Assembly (NCBI RefSeq): GCF_005930355.1
Contig: NZ_VDBO01000001.1
Location: forward strand, 2,304,311 to 2,368,279
Direction of reading: 5' to 3'
Source: Paenibacillus sinopodophylli
Lineage (GTDB): Bacteria; Bacillota; Bacilli; Paenibacillales; Paenibacillaceae
DNA length: 63,969 nt
Shown here: in pieces, positions 9,223 to 18,027 of the stretch
Position numbering within the stretch: position 1 is the stretch's first letter
Layout of the letters: every line of letters starts with the position of its first letter
Position numbers and translations under genes: made by a program
Notes under the pieces: generated by a model
Told to the model about the DNA's origin: nothing
The model's database searches: none
What the model saw: the letters and a program-made list of their open reading frames with translations, nothing else

Positions 9223-9963
9223 TTACTTAACCGATCGACGTGTCGTTTTGGAAGCTGACTTAACGGAAGCTGCGTTTGCACGGCTTTTTCCGCCGCTGCG
9301 GTTACCTTGTGATTTGTTGCTTTTGTTGTCGTTCTTATTGTCGTTCTTATTGTCATTTTTGCTGTCATTTTTGTTTTTGTCTGAATTGTTAGCGTTATTC
9401 GAGTTGCCTCCAGAACGGCCGCAGTTCACTTCTTTAATGGTTCTGATGTGATCCGTTTGAATTTGAATCGCTTCTCTGCCTGATACCACTAGCACAGAGT
9501 TATTATTCACTTGAGCTAGGAAGCCTTCCACTTTCTCAGGACCTCCCCAGTTTATTTGCACGAACGACTGATTCAATGCACGAATTACACCTTGGAAGTT
9601 GTTTGCTTTAATAAAGCTTGGATCACGATGTCCGCTTTTATGCCCACAACTTTTGTTGCCGCCGCTTTTATTGCCACCACTTCTGTTCCCACCGCTTCTG
9701 CTGCAAGCCATTTCAGTAATACTTTTAACATGGCTATCAGCAATATAGACTACGCCTTCTCTTGTGCTCACTACAAGATAGTCGCTTTTCACGGCAAGCA
9801 GTTTGCCATAAATGGAGTCTGGACCGCCGCGATTGATTTTAACATTTTTGCCTACCAAGCTTTTAACAAAATCATTGTTTAGACCGTTACTACGATGACA
9901 TCCGCGATTATCGTTCGTGTCCATTTGACCAGCAACATTCTGACGATTACAGCAAAAACTCAT
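9223..9963 (-). CDS. CotB-like spore coat protein with basic Ser/Lys/Asn-rich tail
   Basis: A 246-residue protein from an ATG with GGAGGG eight bases upstream. Two CotB/LSM-like modules are visible: 'VKINRGGPDSIYGKLLAVKSDYLVV' type (about 36-75) and 'VQINWGGPEKVEGFLAQVNNNSVLV' type (about 130-170). They are separated by a repeated SGGN/SGGNK spacer with Cys and His. The last 55 residues are low-complexity KNDN repeats followed by a Ser/Lys/Arg tail (SVKSASKTTRRSVK). In B. subtilis the Ser/Lys/Arg-rich tail of CotB is phosphorylated by the kinase CotH, and a cotH gene lies divergently next door here. This protein is therefore probably a CotH substrate (inference). Confidence 0.8.
   Translation of the reverse strand: MSFCCNRQNVAGQMDTNDNRGCHRSNGLNNDFVKSLVGKNVKINRGGPDSIYGKLLAVKSDYLVVSTREGVVYIADSHVKSITEMACSRSGGNRSGGNKSGGNKSCGHKSGHRDPSFIKANNFQGVIRALNQSFVQINWGGPEKVEGFLAQVNNNSVLVVSGREAIQIQTDHIRTIKEVNCGRSGGNSNNANNSDKNKNDSKNDNKNDNKNDNKSNKSQGNRSGGKSRANAASVKSASKTTRRSVK
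9324..9380. repeat. Short tandem repeats encoding KNDN units in the CotB-like protein
   Basis: Iterated TTGTCGTTC/TTATTGTCA-type units on the + strand encode (K)NDNKND repeats on the minus strand. A second repeat cluster near 9655-9705 encodes SGGN(K/R) units. Both are likely to vary in copy number between strains. Confidence 0.6.
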
Positions 9964-10328
9964 AATTAAATCCCTCCGATAATATCATTAATAGATTAAA
10001 GTCTTACTGAGAGAGCGACATTCCACCAACTATTGTCATCCTTGCTTTTTCTAGCTCTGCATCCCTCCCAAACATCGTTCACTCCATCTATCATGATGCT
10101 CGATATGTAATATATTTATATGTATCCCCTATGGTAGTGGTACTAGATTACTATCTATTTATTTAAACTTGTGCAGTCCTTCTCTATGATTAGTAGAGTC
10201 CAGACCATGAAAGCCGCCCCTTATTCCCAACTGCACTGTGACCATCTGGGCTTGAGCTGAATACGGTAATAGATCAGAAGCCTATCGTTACGCGGTGGGC
10301 TGTATCTTATGCCTCGGGAGATGGTTGA
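9964..10328. other. Divergent intergenic region between cotB-like and cotH
   Basis: 365 bp with no convincing gene. It is locally AT-rich (around 10080-10170) and must hold the divergent sporulation promoters of both genes. Several CATA/TATATGT-like elements occur, but none could be assigned confidently to SigE or SigK. Confidence 0.5.
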
Positions 10329-11396
10329 ATGGCTGCTGCCTTGCCTGTGCGCACAATTCGTATCAATGACGCAGACTTGCAGGAAATAAAGGGGAATGCT
10401 TGGGGTCAAGCCTTCAAGCCGGCTGATCTTGAACGGGAGGACGCCACATACAAAGTGACTTTTGGTTTAAGGGGTGGGCACACGCGCAATTACTCTAAAA
10501 AGTCATATGAGGTTCGTTTGGAGGATGGAAGAACACTGCATTGGAATGCCGAATACGATGACCCTTCTATGATTCGCAATGCGCTCTCCTTTCATTTTTT
10601 CAATGAGATCGGAGTCCCCTCGCCTCGAACTAATCATTTCTGGCTAATCATAAATGGAAATCCTCAAGGTGTTTATTTGGAGATTGAGGCTGTTGATTCT
10701 CTCTTCTTCAAGAAAAGAAACATTCGCAACCGTTCCCTGCTTTATGCAGTGAATGACAGTGCTAATTTCAGCTTGATCGACCCGATAACAAAAGATAAGA
10801 AGCCTTCTATATTCGACGGTTATGAGCTCAAGCAAGGTAAAACAGGGACGAAAAGCAGACTCGTATCATTCGTACGCAATTCAAATCGATTGTCCGGAGC
10901 TAAACTAAGCAGACATACCGCGAGTAAACTCGATGTGTCGCAATATTTGCTATGGCTGGCTGGTGCAGTACTGACGGGGAATTATGATGGATTTGACCAA
11001 AACTACGCGCTCTATGAGCTTCAATCAAACGGGAAATATAGAATTATTCCGTGGGATTATGAGGGAACCTGGGGAAGAAATTGCTATGGAAAGCCTTGCG
11101 GCAGCGATCTCGTTCGGCTGCAAGGATACAACACCTTAACAGAGAAGCTGTTCACGCTGCCTGCTTGCCGCAGGAAGTACAAATCTATTGTGAGAAATTT
11201 GCTGCAACACTCTTTTACTATTGAAAAGCTTGAGCCCGTTATATCCAGTATGTACGAGCGGTTGTCCCCAGCGATCAGAAGTGATTACACACGAAAGGCA
11301 AGCTATGATACTTTCCTATCAGAGCCTGCCTTCTTCCGTACTTATATTGAGGAACGACGCGCTATATTGAAACGATCATTGCAAAAATGGGGATAA
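10329..11396 (+). CDS. cotH: CotH family spore coat protein kinase
   Basis: A 355-residue protein that begins at the first possible ATG; an in-frame TGA directly precedes it. It is recognised as CotH by the N-terminal 'TIRINDADL', 'KKSYEVRLEDG', the long helical middle and the active-site pair NYD (D220) and WDYEGTWG (D243). The 23-residue spacing equals that between the two essential aspartates (D228 and D251, from memory) of B. subtilis CotH. CotH is an atypical protein kinase that phosphorylates CotB and CotG in the mother cell and is needed for outer-coat assembly. Its divergent CotB-like neighbour supports this role. The 'CYGKPCGSD' insert just after the catalytic motif is a local peculiarity. 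Confidence 0.88.
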   Translation: MAAALPVRTIRINDADLQEIKGNAWGQAFKPADLEREDATYKVTFGLRGGHTRNYSKKSYEVRLEDGRTLHWNAEYDDPSMIRNALSFHFFNEIGVPSPRTNHFWLIINGNPQGVYLEIEAVDSLFFKKRNIRNRSLLYAVNDSANFSLIDPITKDKKPSIFDGYELKQGKTGTKSRLVSFVRNSNRLSGAKLSRHTASKLDVSQYLLWLAGAVLTGNYDGFDQNYALYELQSNGKYRIIPWDYEGTWGRNCYGKPCGSDLVRLQGYNTLTEKLFTLPACRRKYKSIVRNLLQHSFTIEKLEPVISSMYERLSPAIRSDYTRKASYDTFLSEPAFFRTYIEERRAILKRSLQKWG

Positions 11397-11415
11397 GTGC
11401 GCTACTCTAACGTGC

Positions 11416-12333
11416 TCAGAATATATCCATGCTCATGTAACGCTCGCCTGTATCTGGCGCAATGCACAGTACCCGTTTCCCAGTACCAAGCCGCTTCGCA
11501 ATCTGCATCGCAGCCCAAACGGAAGCTCCTGAGGATGGACCAAGCAGAAGGCCTTCTCTTGTAGCAAGCTCCCGCATTGTCGAAATCGCGTGATCATCAG
11601 TTACTTGGATAATTTCATCATAAATTGAAGTGTTAAGAATGGAGGGCACGAAGCCGGGGCTTGTGCCTACCAGCTTATGCGGCCCCGGTACACCGCCTGA
11701 TAATACGGGGGACCCTTGCGGCTCTACAACCGCTACGTATACATTCGGCAACGCTTTTTTAAGCGCCTCACCTGTACCTGTAATGGTGCCTCCTGTACCC
11801 GCGGTAGCCACGAAAGCATCGAGCTTGCCGTCCATCTGCTCGATAATTTCTATCGCCGTCGTTACTCGATGAATATGGGGATTCGCATGGTTCTCGAATT
11901 GGTTCGGAATGTAGCTTCCTGGCCTGCTCGCTTGAAGCTCTTCCGCTTTACGAATCGCACCTGGCATCCTTTCAGCTGCAGGAGTAAGAAAGACCTCAGC
12001 TCCATAGGCCTGCAGCAGCTTAATACGCTCAGCAGTCATATTGTCAGGCATAACCAAGATCATCTTATAACCTCTTGCTGCCGCGTTCATAGCTAATCCA
12101 ATTCCAGTATTGCCGCTTGTCGGCTCAATAATCGTATCGCCTGGTTTGATTAAGCCGCGCTGCTCCGCATCATTAATGAGTGACAACGCTGCACGATCTT
12201 TCACGCTGCCGCTCGGATTGAAACGCTCCAGCTTGACGTAAACTTCTGCGCTGCCCTCCTCAAGGAGCCGATTAAGCTTAACAGCAGGCGTATTCCCGAT
12301 TAATTGTGTAATATCGTTCACGATTCTTGGCAT
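11416..12333 (-). CDS. cysK: Cysteine synthase (O-acetylserine thiol-lyase)
   Basis: A 305-residue PLP enzyme that makes L-cysteine from O-acetylserine and sulfide. The PLP lysine is K45 in 'NPSGSVKDR'. The substrate-binding 'TSGNTG', the PLP-phosphate loop 'GTGGTITG' and C-terminal 'GPSSGA' are all present. The usual G-I-G-x-G-F-I-P segment reads 'VGTSPGFVPSILN', a mild variant. The gene lies 24 bp after the MFS gene in the same direction, so co-transcription is likely. It might be one of several paralogues; some variants serve the reverse transsulfuration pathway. Confidence 0.9.
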   Translation of the reverse strand: MPRIVNDITQLIGNTPAVKLNRLLEEGSAEVYVKLERFNPSGSVKDRAALSLINDAEQRGLIKPGDTIIEPTSGNTGIGLAMNAAARGYKMILVMPDNMTAERIKLLQAYGAEVFLTPAAERMPGAIRKAEELQASRPGSYIPNQFENHANPHIHRVTTAIEIIEQMDGKLDAFVATAGTGGTITGTGEALKKALPNVYVAVVEPQGSPVLSGGVPGPHKLVGTSPGFVPSILNTSIYDEIIQVTDDHAISTMRELATREGLLLGPSSGASVWAAMQIAKRLGTGKRVLCIAPDTGERYMSMDIF

Positions 12334-12357
12334 TTGCGATCCTCTTCTCCACTTATA

Positions 12358-13557
12358 TTAAGCTCTCTGCTCCTTCAAAAACGGCTTCATAAACCACCAG
12401 CCCGCGATGGGAACAATACCTACTGCAAACAATAACCATGTAATGGCGACTGTTGAATGATTAAGTGGCAGTACGATTAAGTATGATGATAAACCAATGA
12501 CTCTTCCAAGCACCAAGCCTGCTTCGCGAAGCACAATAAATTCTTCCCGCTCCCGTGCGCTCTCTTCTGATTGTCCAATTAGATCGAACACTCTAGAGGT
12601 CATCGGAATAATGTAAAGCGGCATGAATAGTGACGTTCCGATTCCGAACATCAACAATGTGCTATAGGTTACCTTCCAGAACAGAGGCAGAATAACGATG
12701 CCGATCATTATAACACCGATCAGCATGGCCAGCTTTCGATTGTTTTTATTCAATCGTTTCCCTACCAGCCAGAAGCTGACAAGCGCAACGAGAGAAGTCA
12801 GCAGAGAATAGGTTCCCAGCTTGCTCTCGTTCTGTGTAGCTACATATACCGTAAGCCCCACAAGAAACATAAATACCCCTTCGCGTACACCTTGCGCCGC
12901 AATAGCGGGAAACATTCTCCGCCACGGGTTGCCTTTCTGCTTCAACTGCCGCAACCCATGCATCCAGCTATAGCTGCCTTCTACATGCCGCTTCTTGAGC
13001 CAGAAGCTGAGCACAACACTCATGGAGAAGATAATCAGGGATATAGTAAATATCAGTCGGTAGCCTTGCTCGCCTTGCATCGACGTAATAAGCATACCTG
13101 ACACCCATGGCGCCGCTATTCCAGCTGCAGAGCCTAACAATCCCGACCAGCCATTGAAGCGGTCGCGATTGTCCGGATCAGTCACTTCGAAATAAACAAC
13201 ATTGAACGCGATCCAGAAAAAACCGAGTGCCATGCCGTTTAGAACACCTAGCGGTAGGAAATACAGCTTCGCTTTTTCTCCCAGCAGCAGAACAGCACAA
13301 TAAAACAGACCTGACAAAATAATACCTGCACGCAGGCTATTCATTTTATTATGCTCTTTCACCCATTTGCCCGCTACCCAAAACGTTAAGCCGCTCATGA
13401 CGTATTGCCCCATGGAGAACCAGCCGATTAACGTATAAGACTGGCTGGCCTTCCATAAATACACAGGAACGAAGGTTCCTGATAATGCATTTGCTATGCC
13501 ATACAGTGCTTGAACGATGAGCAATAATACAGCTTGCTTGTCTAAGGTTTTTGCCAA
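12358..13557 (-). CDS. Major facilitator superfamily transporter
   Basis: About 399 residues with roughly twelve hydrophobic segments and the usual cytoplasmic break at the middle (about residues 180-215, basic). GGAGG lies eight bases before a TTG at 13557, which is preferred over the open frame to 13596. It starts with 'LLLIVQALYGIANALSGTFVPVYLW', typical of Firmicute MFS permeases of the YttB/YxiO-like type. No substrate can be named. An acidic/basic 'ESAREREEFIVLREAG' cytoplasmic loop is conserved in such proteins. It precedes cysK by 24 bp. Confidence 0.82.
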   Translation of the reverse strand: MAKTLDKQAVLLLIVQALYGIANALSGTFVPVYLWKASQSYTLIGWFSMGQYVMSGLTFWVAGKWVKEHNKMNSLRAGIILSGLFYCAVLLLGEKAKLYFLPLGVLNGMALGFFWIAFNVVYFEVTDPDNRDRFNGWSGLLGSAAGIAAPWVSGMLITSMQGEQGYRLIFTISLIIFSMSVVLSFWLKKRHVEGSYSWMHGLRQLKQKGNPWRRMFPAIAAQGVREGVFMFLVGLTVYVATQNESKLGTYSLLTSLVALVSFWLVGKRLNKNNRKLAMLIGVIMIGIVILPLFWKVTYSTLLMFGIGTSLFMPLYIIPMTSRVFDLIGQSEESAREREEFIVLREAGLVLGRVIGLSSYLIVLPLNHSTVAITWLLFAVGIVPIAGWWFMKPFLKEQRA

Positions 13558-13682
13558 AACGTTGCCTCCTGCCAAAAGGGAAGGACATGAAGCCATGTCC
13601 CTCCCTTTGCTTATCGGAATTACGTTTGATAAGATTCCCTTTTTGGCAGCAAGCCATGCTTAGCTCATTCATTATGCGCAAA

Positions 13683-14303
13683 CTATTCTTCTGGCGTTAA
13701 GCGACTTAGCATCCGTTCACGATCGCTAGGACTCAGTAATGAAGAGGTATGGTAGCAAGCTGGGCACACATACAAAATCAGCTTGAACGGCGTAGTAAGC
13801 ACCGGCCCTCTAAGTGAAGGGGCAATTCTTGATTCGAATTGCTGCTCTCCTACTAGCTGTTCGCCAGCTTCAATCATGTAAGAACGGCAAACCGGACATT
13901 CCGGCAGTTCGTCCTGATCATCCAGCACACGCTGTACCGTCTCTTCAACCGCGAACCTTGCCGTATCCGCGTTGCGATAACCATCAGCCTCATTCAACCA
14001 GCTTTTGTGGTCTGGATCAGCGGAAGCTTCTTCCTGTTCCTCTTCAAGCTCATCCTCAGCCCATCCCTCTTGCTTGGAAGAAGAGTCGTATTGCTTCGCT
14101 GCCCGGTGCGCATCGTTGATTTTCAAAGCTTGAACGGCCCGCTCATGCTCGTCAGCTTCAACCTCATCCTCATCATAGCCAAGCTCTATTGTCCGGTAAG
14201 CGCTAAGCTCATTATCACAGTGTGGACAGCTCGTTTCAGGACCGATCTCCTCATCCCAGACGATTTCAGTTAAACACCATGGGCAAATCAAATGCTCTTC
14301 CAT
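13683..14303 (-). CDS. Zinc-ribbon protein of unknown function
   Basis: A 206-residue, strongly acidic protein with three CxxC-type zinc knuckles: CPWC and CPHC near the N-terminus (making one ribbon), CPVC at about 138 and CPAC at about 181 (making a second). The region between them is Glu/Asp-rich and probably disordered. I do not recognise a named family; it resembles Paenibacillus conserved hypothetical proteins. It is the last gene of the mutS2-DUF350-small peptide run before the MFS/cysK pair. Confidence 0.7.
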   Translation of the reverse strand: MEEHLICPWCLTEIVWDEEIGPETSCPHCDNELSAYRTIELGYDEDEVEADEHERAVQALKINDAHRAAKQYDSSSKQEGWAEDELEEEQEEASADPDHKSWLNEADGYRNADTARFAVEETVQRVLDDQDELPECPVCRSYMIEAGEQLVGEQQFESRIAPSLRGPVLTTPFKLILYVCPACYHTSSLLSPSDRERMLSRLTPEE

Positions 14304-14318
14304 TGTTGGTCTTCCTCT

Positions 14319-14399
14319 CTAATTGTTCAATAAATAAAAAACGCCAAATGCAAAAAACAAAATAGCGACTACGATTAGAATTTTCCATAAATAGTTCAA
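14319..14399 (-). CDS. 26-residue single-span membrane peptide
   Basis: From a TTG at 14399 with GGAGG eight bases upstream, a 26-codon frame reads M-NYLWKILIVVAILFFAFG-type sequence and ends in LLNN, essentially one transmembrane helix. The ribosome binding site begins directly after the stop of the DUF350 gene, and the stop lies 16 bp before the zinc-ribbon ATG. The placement and spacing argue for a real small gene. No homologue is known to me. Confidence 0.5.
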   Translation of the reverse strand: MNYLWKILIVVAILFFAFGVFYLLNN

Positions 14400-14415
14400 A
14401 ATAGCTTCCTCCGGA

Positions 14416-14838
14416 TTAAATAATGACCGTTGCTCCGATGACGTATGATAATGATACCGAGATGATCATCGCAATGAGCCCAACTGCACGGTTGTCACGA
14501 GCAATTTCATCGTCAATTCGGAAAACAGGCGTTAGAAATTCGAATAAAAAGTAGGCGGCCATCAAGATGACGAACCCGAATGCTCCCCAGATCAGGCTTT
14601 GGTAAACCGAATCATTGGACTCAATCGAAAACCTGAAAATATTGCATATCCCAAAAATTTTGCCGCTTGTTGCCATTGCAACGGCCACGTTGCCCTTCTT
14701 GATCTCGCTCCAGCATTTGTATCTGGTCACAAGCTCGAAGCAGGATAAAAAAACAATAAGAGACAAAACGGTCACTGACACATAAACGAGTGAGGCCGCA
14801 TACGGATTGCTAAGCAGATTGTCGACTTCATTACTCAT
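14416..14838 (-). CDS. DUF350 family membrane protein
   Basis: A 140-residue, four-helix membrane protein. 'EIKKGNVAVAMATSGKIFGICNI' and the C-terminal 'RIDDEIARDNRAVGL' are the signatures of the DUF350 family. The start is taken as the ATG at 14838, because GGAGG lies over the upstream in-frame ATG at 14853. It directly follows mutS2, the same order as mutSB-yshE in B. subtilis, so this is old synteny. The function of DUF350 proteins is unknown. Confidence 0.8.
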   Translation of the reverse strand: MSNEVDNLLSNPYAASLVYVSVTVLSLIVFLSCFELVTRYKCWSEIKKGNVAVAMATSGKIFGICNIFRFSIESNDSVYQSLIWGAFGFVILMAAYFLFEFLTPVFRIDDEIARDNRAVGLIAMIISVSLSYVIGATVII

Positions 14839-14885
14839 TCCATGTTCCTCCATATCAGGCGAGTTTAGGCTTATCAGATCGTCAG

Positions 14886-17252
14886 TTACTTGAGCTCTGC
14901 AACCGTCACGCCGACGCCGCCTTCTCCATAATTGCCTAGTCTGAAGCTTTTCACATGACTATGCTTACGCAAGTACTGCTGAATACCTGTACGCAGAACG
15001 CCAGTGCCTTTACCATGAATAATCGCTACCTGTGCTAGGCCCGACAAGAATGCCTCATCTAGGAAACGGTCAACCTCAAGTATCGCTTCTTCAAGGTTCT
15101 CACCTCGCAGATCCAACTCCATTTTGAAATGTTCGTCCTTCGAGCGTTTGAGACTAGCTGCTTGCTTAGGCTGCTGTGTTTTGGCAGACGATGCTGCTTT
15201 CAGCAGCTCCAAATCATCCAGCGCAACCTTCATCTTCATGATACCCAGCTGTACGGTGGCATCTGAGCCGTGAATTTCTACGACTGTACCCTTTTGATTC
15301 AAGCTGTATACCGTCACTTCATCGCCTGCTTCAATTTTCGCAGCTTTGGTGGCTGTATGAGTACCTCCGCGTTTCGATTTCTGAACCTCCGGCGCAGCTT
15401 CATCCAGCTTGCGGCGAGCTTCAATCAGCTTATGCTCCTTGACTGAAGCGCCTTCTTCCAGCGCCAGCTTGCGCAAATCAGATATAATTTGCTCCGCCTC
15501 ACGCTTCGCCTTCACGACAGCCTCGCGTGCCTCCTCTTTCGCTTTCAGCAGCAGCTTCTCCTTCTGCTCCTCGAACCGCTGGCGATCTGCTTCATGACTT
15601 GCCCGCAGCTTCTCCATCTCAAGTCGCAGCGATTCAGCGGTCTGACGTTCGGTTTCAGCTCCCAGACGATTCTCTTCCAGCGAGGCGATCATATTCTCAA
15701 CCCGTTGATCCTCTTCGCTTACTTCGCCCCGGGCATGCTCAATAATGGAGCGTGGAAGTCCAAGCCGCTCAGCGATCGCGAATGCATTGCTGCGTCCCGG
15801 CACGCCGACAAGCAGACGATAGGTTGGGCTGAGAGTAGCCACATCGAACTCCATGCTCGCGTTAATTACACCTTTGCGATTATAAGCGTATGCTTTCAGC
15901 TCACTATAATGCGTGGTCGCTACAATTCGGCTTTCCATCGCATGCACGTGCTCCAGAATGGCAATCGCAAGCGCAGAGCCCTCAGCAGGGTCAGTACCCG
16001 CACCTAGCTCATCGAGCAGCACCAAGCTCTTCGAAGTCATCGTGCCTAGAATTCGGATGATATTTTTCAAATGGCTGGAGAACGTACTCAAGCTCTGTTC
16101 AATGCTTTGCTCATCTCCGATATCCGCATAAATGGCATCGAACACGCATAGCTGGCTGCCATCCTCTGCTGGAACGAATAAGCCTGACATTGCCATTAGA
16201 CTGAGCAACCCAATTGTTTTCAATGAAACAGTTTTGCCTCCCGTATTCGGCCCTGTAACGATAATAGCCGTATACTGATTGCCAAGCTCAACATCGATCG
16301 GTACGACTAGCTCTGCAGCGATAAGCGGATGGCGCCCACGCTTCAGCTTAAGGAAACCTCTGTCATTCATACGCGGCTGAGTCGCTTTCATCCCATGAGC
16401 GAGGCGTGCCTTCGCATAAGCAAAGTCAATACGTCCCAGCAGGTCTAGGTTGAAGATCAGATCCTCTACGTAATCCGAAGCCAGCGCAGTAAGCTTCTGC
16501 AATATCTTCTCAATTTCCCGCAGCTCGCCAGCCTTCAGCTCACGCAGCTTGTTATTCATCGCGACAATCGCTTCCGGCTCGATAAACAGCGTTGCACCTG
16601 ATCCAGACTGGTCATGTACGATTCCGCCGAAATGGGAACGATATTCCTGTTTGACAGGAATAACATATCTGTCATTCCGCAGGGTAACGATTGCGTCCTG
16701 CAGCATTTTTTGTACAGAAGATGAACGCACCATTTGGTCCATTTTCTCACGAATGCGCGATTCGCCGTTTCTTAGCTCTCTTCTAATAGAAGAAAGTGCA
16801 GCACTCGCGCTGTCCATAACCTCCGCTTGATCGTCAATACAGTCGAAGATCGCATCCTCGAGCTGCTTATGCTCGCTGATCTGCTCGGCAATCTGCTGCA
16901 GCATCGGAATCGGATTGTCTTCGTGAAGCAAGCTGATATGCTTCTTTACACGTCTTCCACCCCGCGAGGTTGCCGCAATGTTAAGCAGCTCCTCCGGATT
17001 AAGCGTGCCGCCAATGCGTGCGCGATGAAGCGGTGCTGTAATATCAACTACCCCGCCGAACGGCGCGCTGCCCTTCAAGCGATCAGCTGTATAAGCCTCG
17101 TCCGTGAGCTGCAGCGTCATCTTGACCGCATCGAGGTCAGATACCGGCTGAAGCGCCTCCGCAATCGTCTTTCCAAGCGTTGTCGCTGCATGCTGCGTCA
17201 ATCTATGTATGATTTTAGGATATTCAAGTGTCGTCAAAATTTTGGTGTCCAA
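14886..17252 (-). CDS. mutS2: MutS2 endonuclease/ATPase
   Basis: About 788 residues from TTG 17252 (or 17255) behind GAGGAG; the open frame to 17330 is an artefact. It starts 'LDTKILTTLEYPKI', as MutS2 proteins do. The ABC-type ATPase has Walker A GPNTGGKT and Walker B 'LVLLDELGAGTDP'. A long coiled coil follows (GAETERQTAESLRLEMEKL region), then a KOW-like segment and a C-terminal Smr domain (LDLRG ... HGKGTG) with endonuclease activity. It has no mismatch-recognition domain. MutS2 suppresses homologous recombination and, in Firmicutes, acts on collided ribosomes through its Smr domain. Confidence 0.93.
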   Translation of the reverse strand: MDTKILTTLEYPKIIHRLTQHAATTLGKTIAEALQPVSDLDAVKMTLQLTDEAYTADRLKGSAPFGGVVDITAPLHRARIGGTLNPEELLNIAATSRGGRRVKKHISLLHEDNPIPMLQQIAEQISEHKQLEDAIFDCIDDQAEVMDSASAALSSIRRELRNGESRIREKMDQMVRSSSVQKMLQDAIVTLRNDRYVIPVKQEYRSHFGGIVHDQSGSGATLFIEPEAIVAMNNKLRELKAGELREIEKILQKLTALASDYVEDLIFNLDLLGRIDFAYAKARLAHGMKATQPRMNDRGFLKLKRGRHPLIAAELVVPIDVELGNQYTAIIVTGPNTGGKTVSLKTIGLLSLMAMSGLFVPAEDGSQLCVFDAIYADIGDEQSIEQSLSTFSSHLKNIIRILGTMTSKSLVLLDELGAGTDPAEGSALAIAILEHVHAMESRIVATTHYSELKAYAYNRKGVINASMEFDVATLSPTYRLLVGVPGRSNAFAIAERLGLPRSIIEHARGEVSEEDQRVENMIASLEENRLGAETERQTAESLRLEMEKLRASHEADRQRFEEQKEKLLLKAKEEAREAVVKAKREAEQIISDLRKLALEEGASVKEHKLIEARRKLDEAAPEVQKSKRGGTHTATKAAKIEAGDEVTVYSLNQKGTVVEIHGSDATVQLGIMKMKVALDDLELLKAASSAKTQQPKQAASLKRSKDEHFKMELDLRGENLEEAILEVDRFLDEAFLSGLAQVAIIHGKGTGVLRTGIQQYLRKHSHVKSFRLGNYGEGGVGVTVAELK

Positions 17253-17454
17253 CAAATAACACTCCTCTCGCCTTCTTATTATAGCTGAACCACGCCGCCG
17301 ATGCACGAACTGGCGCACCGATTCATACATAAAGGTTGCTCAATTGGCTACAATATGAATGAACGAGCTTTCTTAAATTACAGCTTTCGCTTCAAAGGGC
17401 GAAAACCTTCGGCATAACCGAGGTTTTTTCCCACAATTAAAGGAGGTTTGCGCA

Positions 17455-17814
17455 ATGACTTTTTTGGGGCATGTCATCCGATTTATAGTGGCCGCGCTTG
17501 TTTTGATGCTTGTAGGATTTATCGTTCCACAGTTTAGCGTCGGCGGTTTCTGGAGCGCCTTTTTCCTCGCTCTTGTTATCGCTGCGCTTGGCTGGGTTAT
17601 TGAAGGTATATTTGGCAAAAGGGTCACGCCCTTCGGCCGCGGCATTGTCGGCTTCATCGCCAGCGCAGCCGTTATATGGATTGCACAATTCATTGTTGGT
17701 GGTGTGACAGTTACACTCCTCGGTGCGATTCTGGCGGCGCTAGTCATCGGGATCATCGACCTGTTCATACCGGTGAGCACACCATATGAAGCAGGCAGAC
17801 GAGACCGCAGCTAA
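17455..17814 (+). CDS. Phage holin-4 superfamily small membrane protein
   Basis: 119 residues with four hydrophobic segments, AAAGGAGG ribosome binding site and the 'FGRGIVGFIASAAVIW' / 'LGAILAALVIGIIDLFIP' pattern of the PF04020-type 'phage holin family' membrane proteins. These are widespread chromosomal proteins in Firmicutes and do not imply a prophage. There is no endolysin nearby. The function is unknown. Confidence 0.75.
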   Translation: MTFLGHVIRFIVAALVLMLVGFIVPQFSVGGFWSAFFLALVIAALGWVIEGIFGKRVTPFGRGIVGFIASAAVIWIAQFIVGGVTVTLLGAILAALVIGIIDLFIPVSTPYEAGRRDRS

Positions 17815-17833
17815 TCGATCAGTTCATAACTAA

Positions 17834-17867
17834 AGCCCTTGATCGCCTCAGCAGACGATCAAGGGCT
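17834..17867 (+). terminator. Hairpin terminator after the holin-like gene
   Basis: AGCCCTTGATCG, short loop, CGATCAAGGGCT followed by a weak T-tract (GCTTTA). Confidence 0.6.
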
Positions 17868-17928
17868 GCTTTATGCAATGACGCTGTTTCAATTGTAAGA
17901 ACAATTAATTCACAGCTTATTCAAAAGT

Positions 17929-17957
17929 TTGTCATATCCCGAGGCTGATTGTACAAA
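17929..17957 (+). promoter_or_regulatory. Putative SigA promoter of the CuA lipoprotein gene
   Basis: TTGTCA, 17-bp spacer, TACAAA, about 70 bp before the start codon. It is a good -35 box with a fair -10 box. Confidence 0.45.
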
Positions 17958-18027
17958 ACTTTAGGCTACAATAGAGATAACTCAGCGAGTCAGCAATTGC
18001 TGGGAATAGAAGGGGGAAACACTACTC

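Noticed and set aside
17373..17780. 135-residue minus-strand frame
   Set aside because: It is the reverse of the holin-like gene, with a Pro/Thr/Arg-rich composition typical of antisense frames and no ribosome binding site.
17455..17814. Phage lysis holin
   Set aside because: The family name is historical; no endolysin or phage gene is near, and these membrane proteins are common chromosomal genes.
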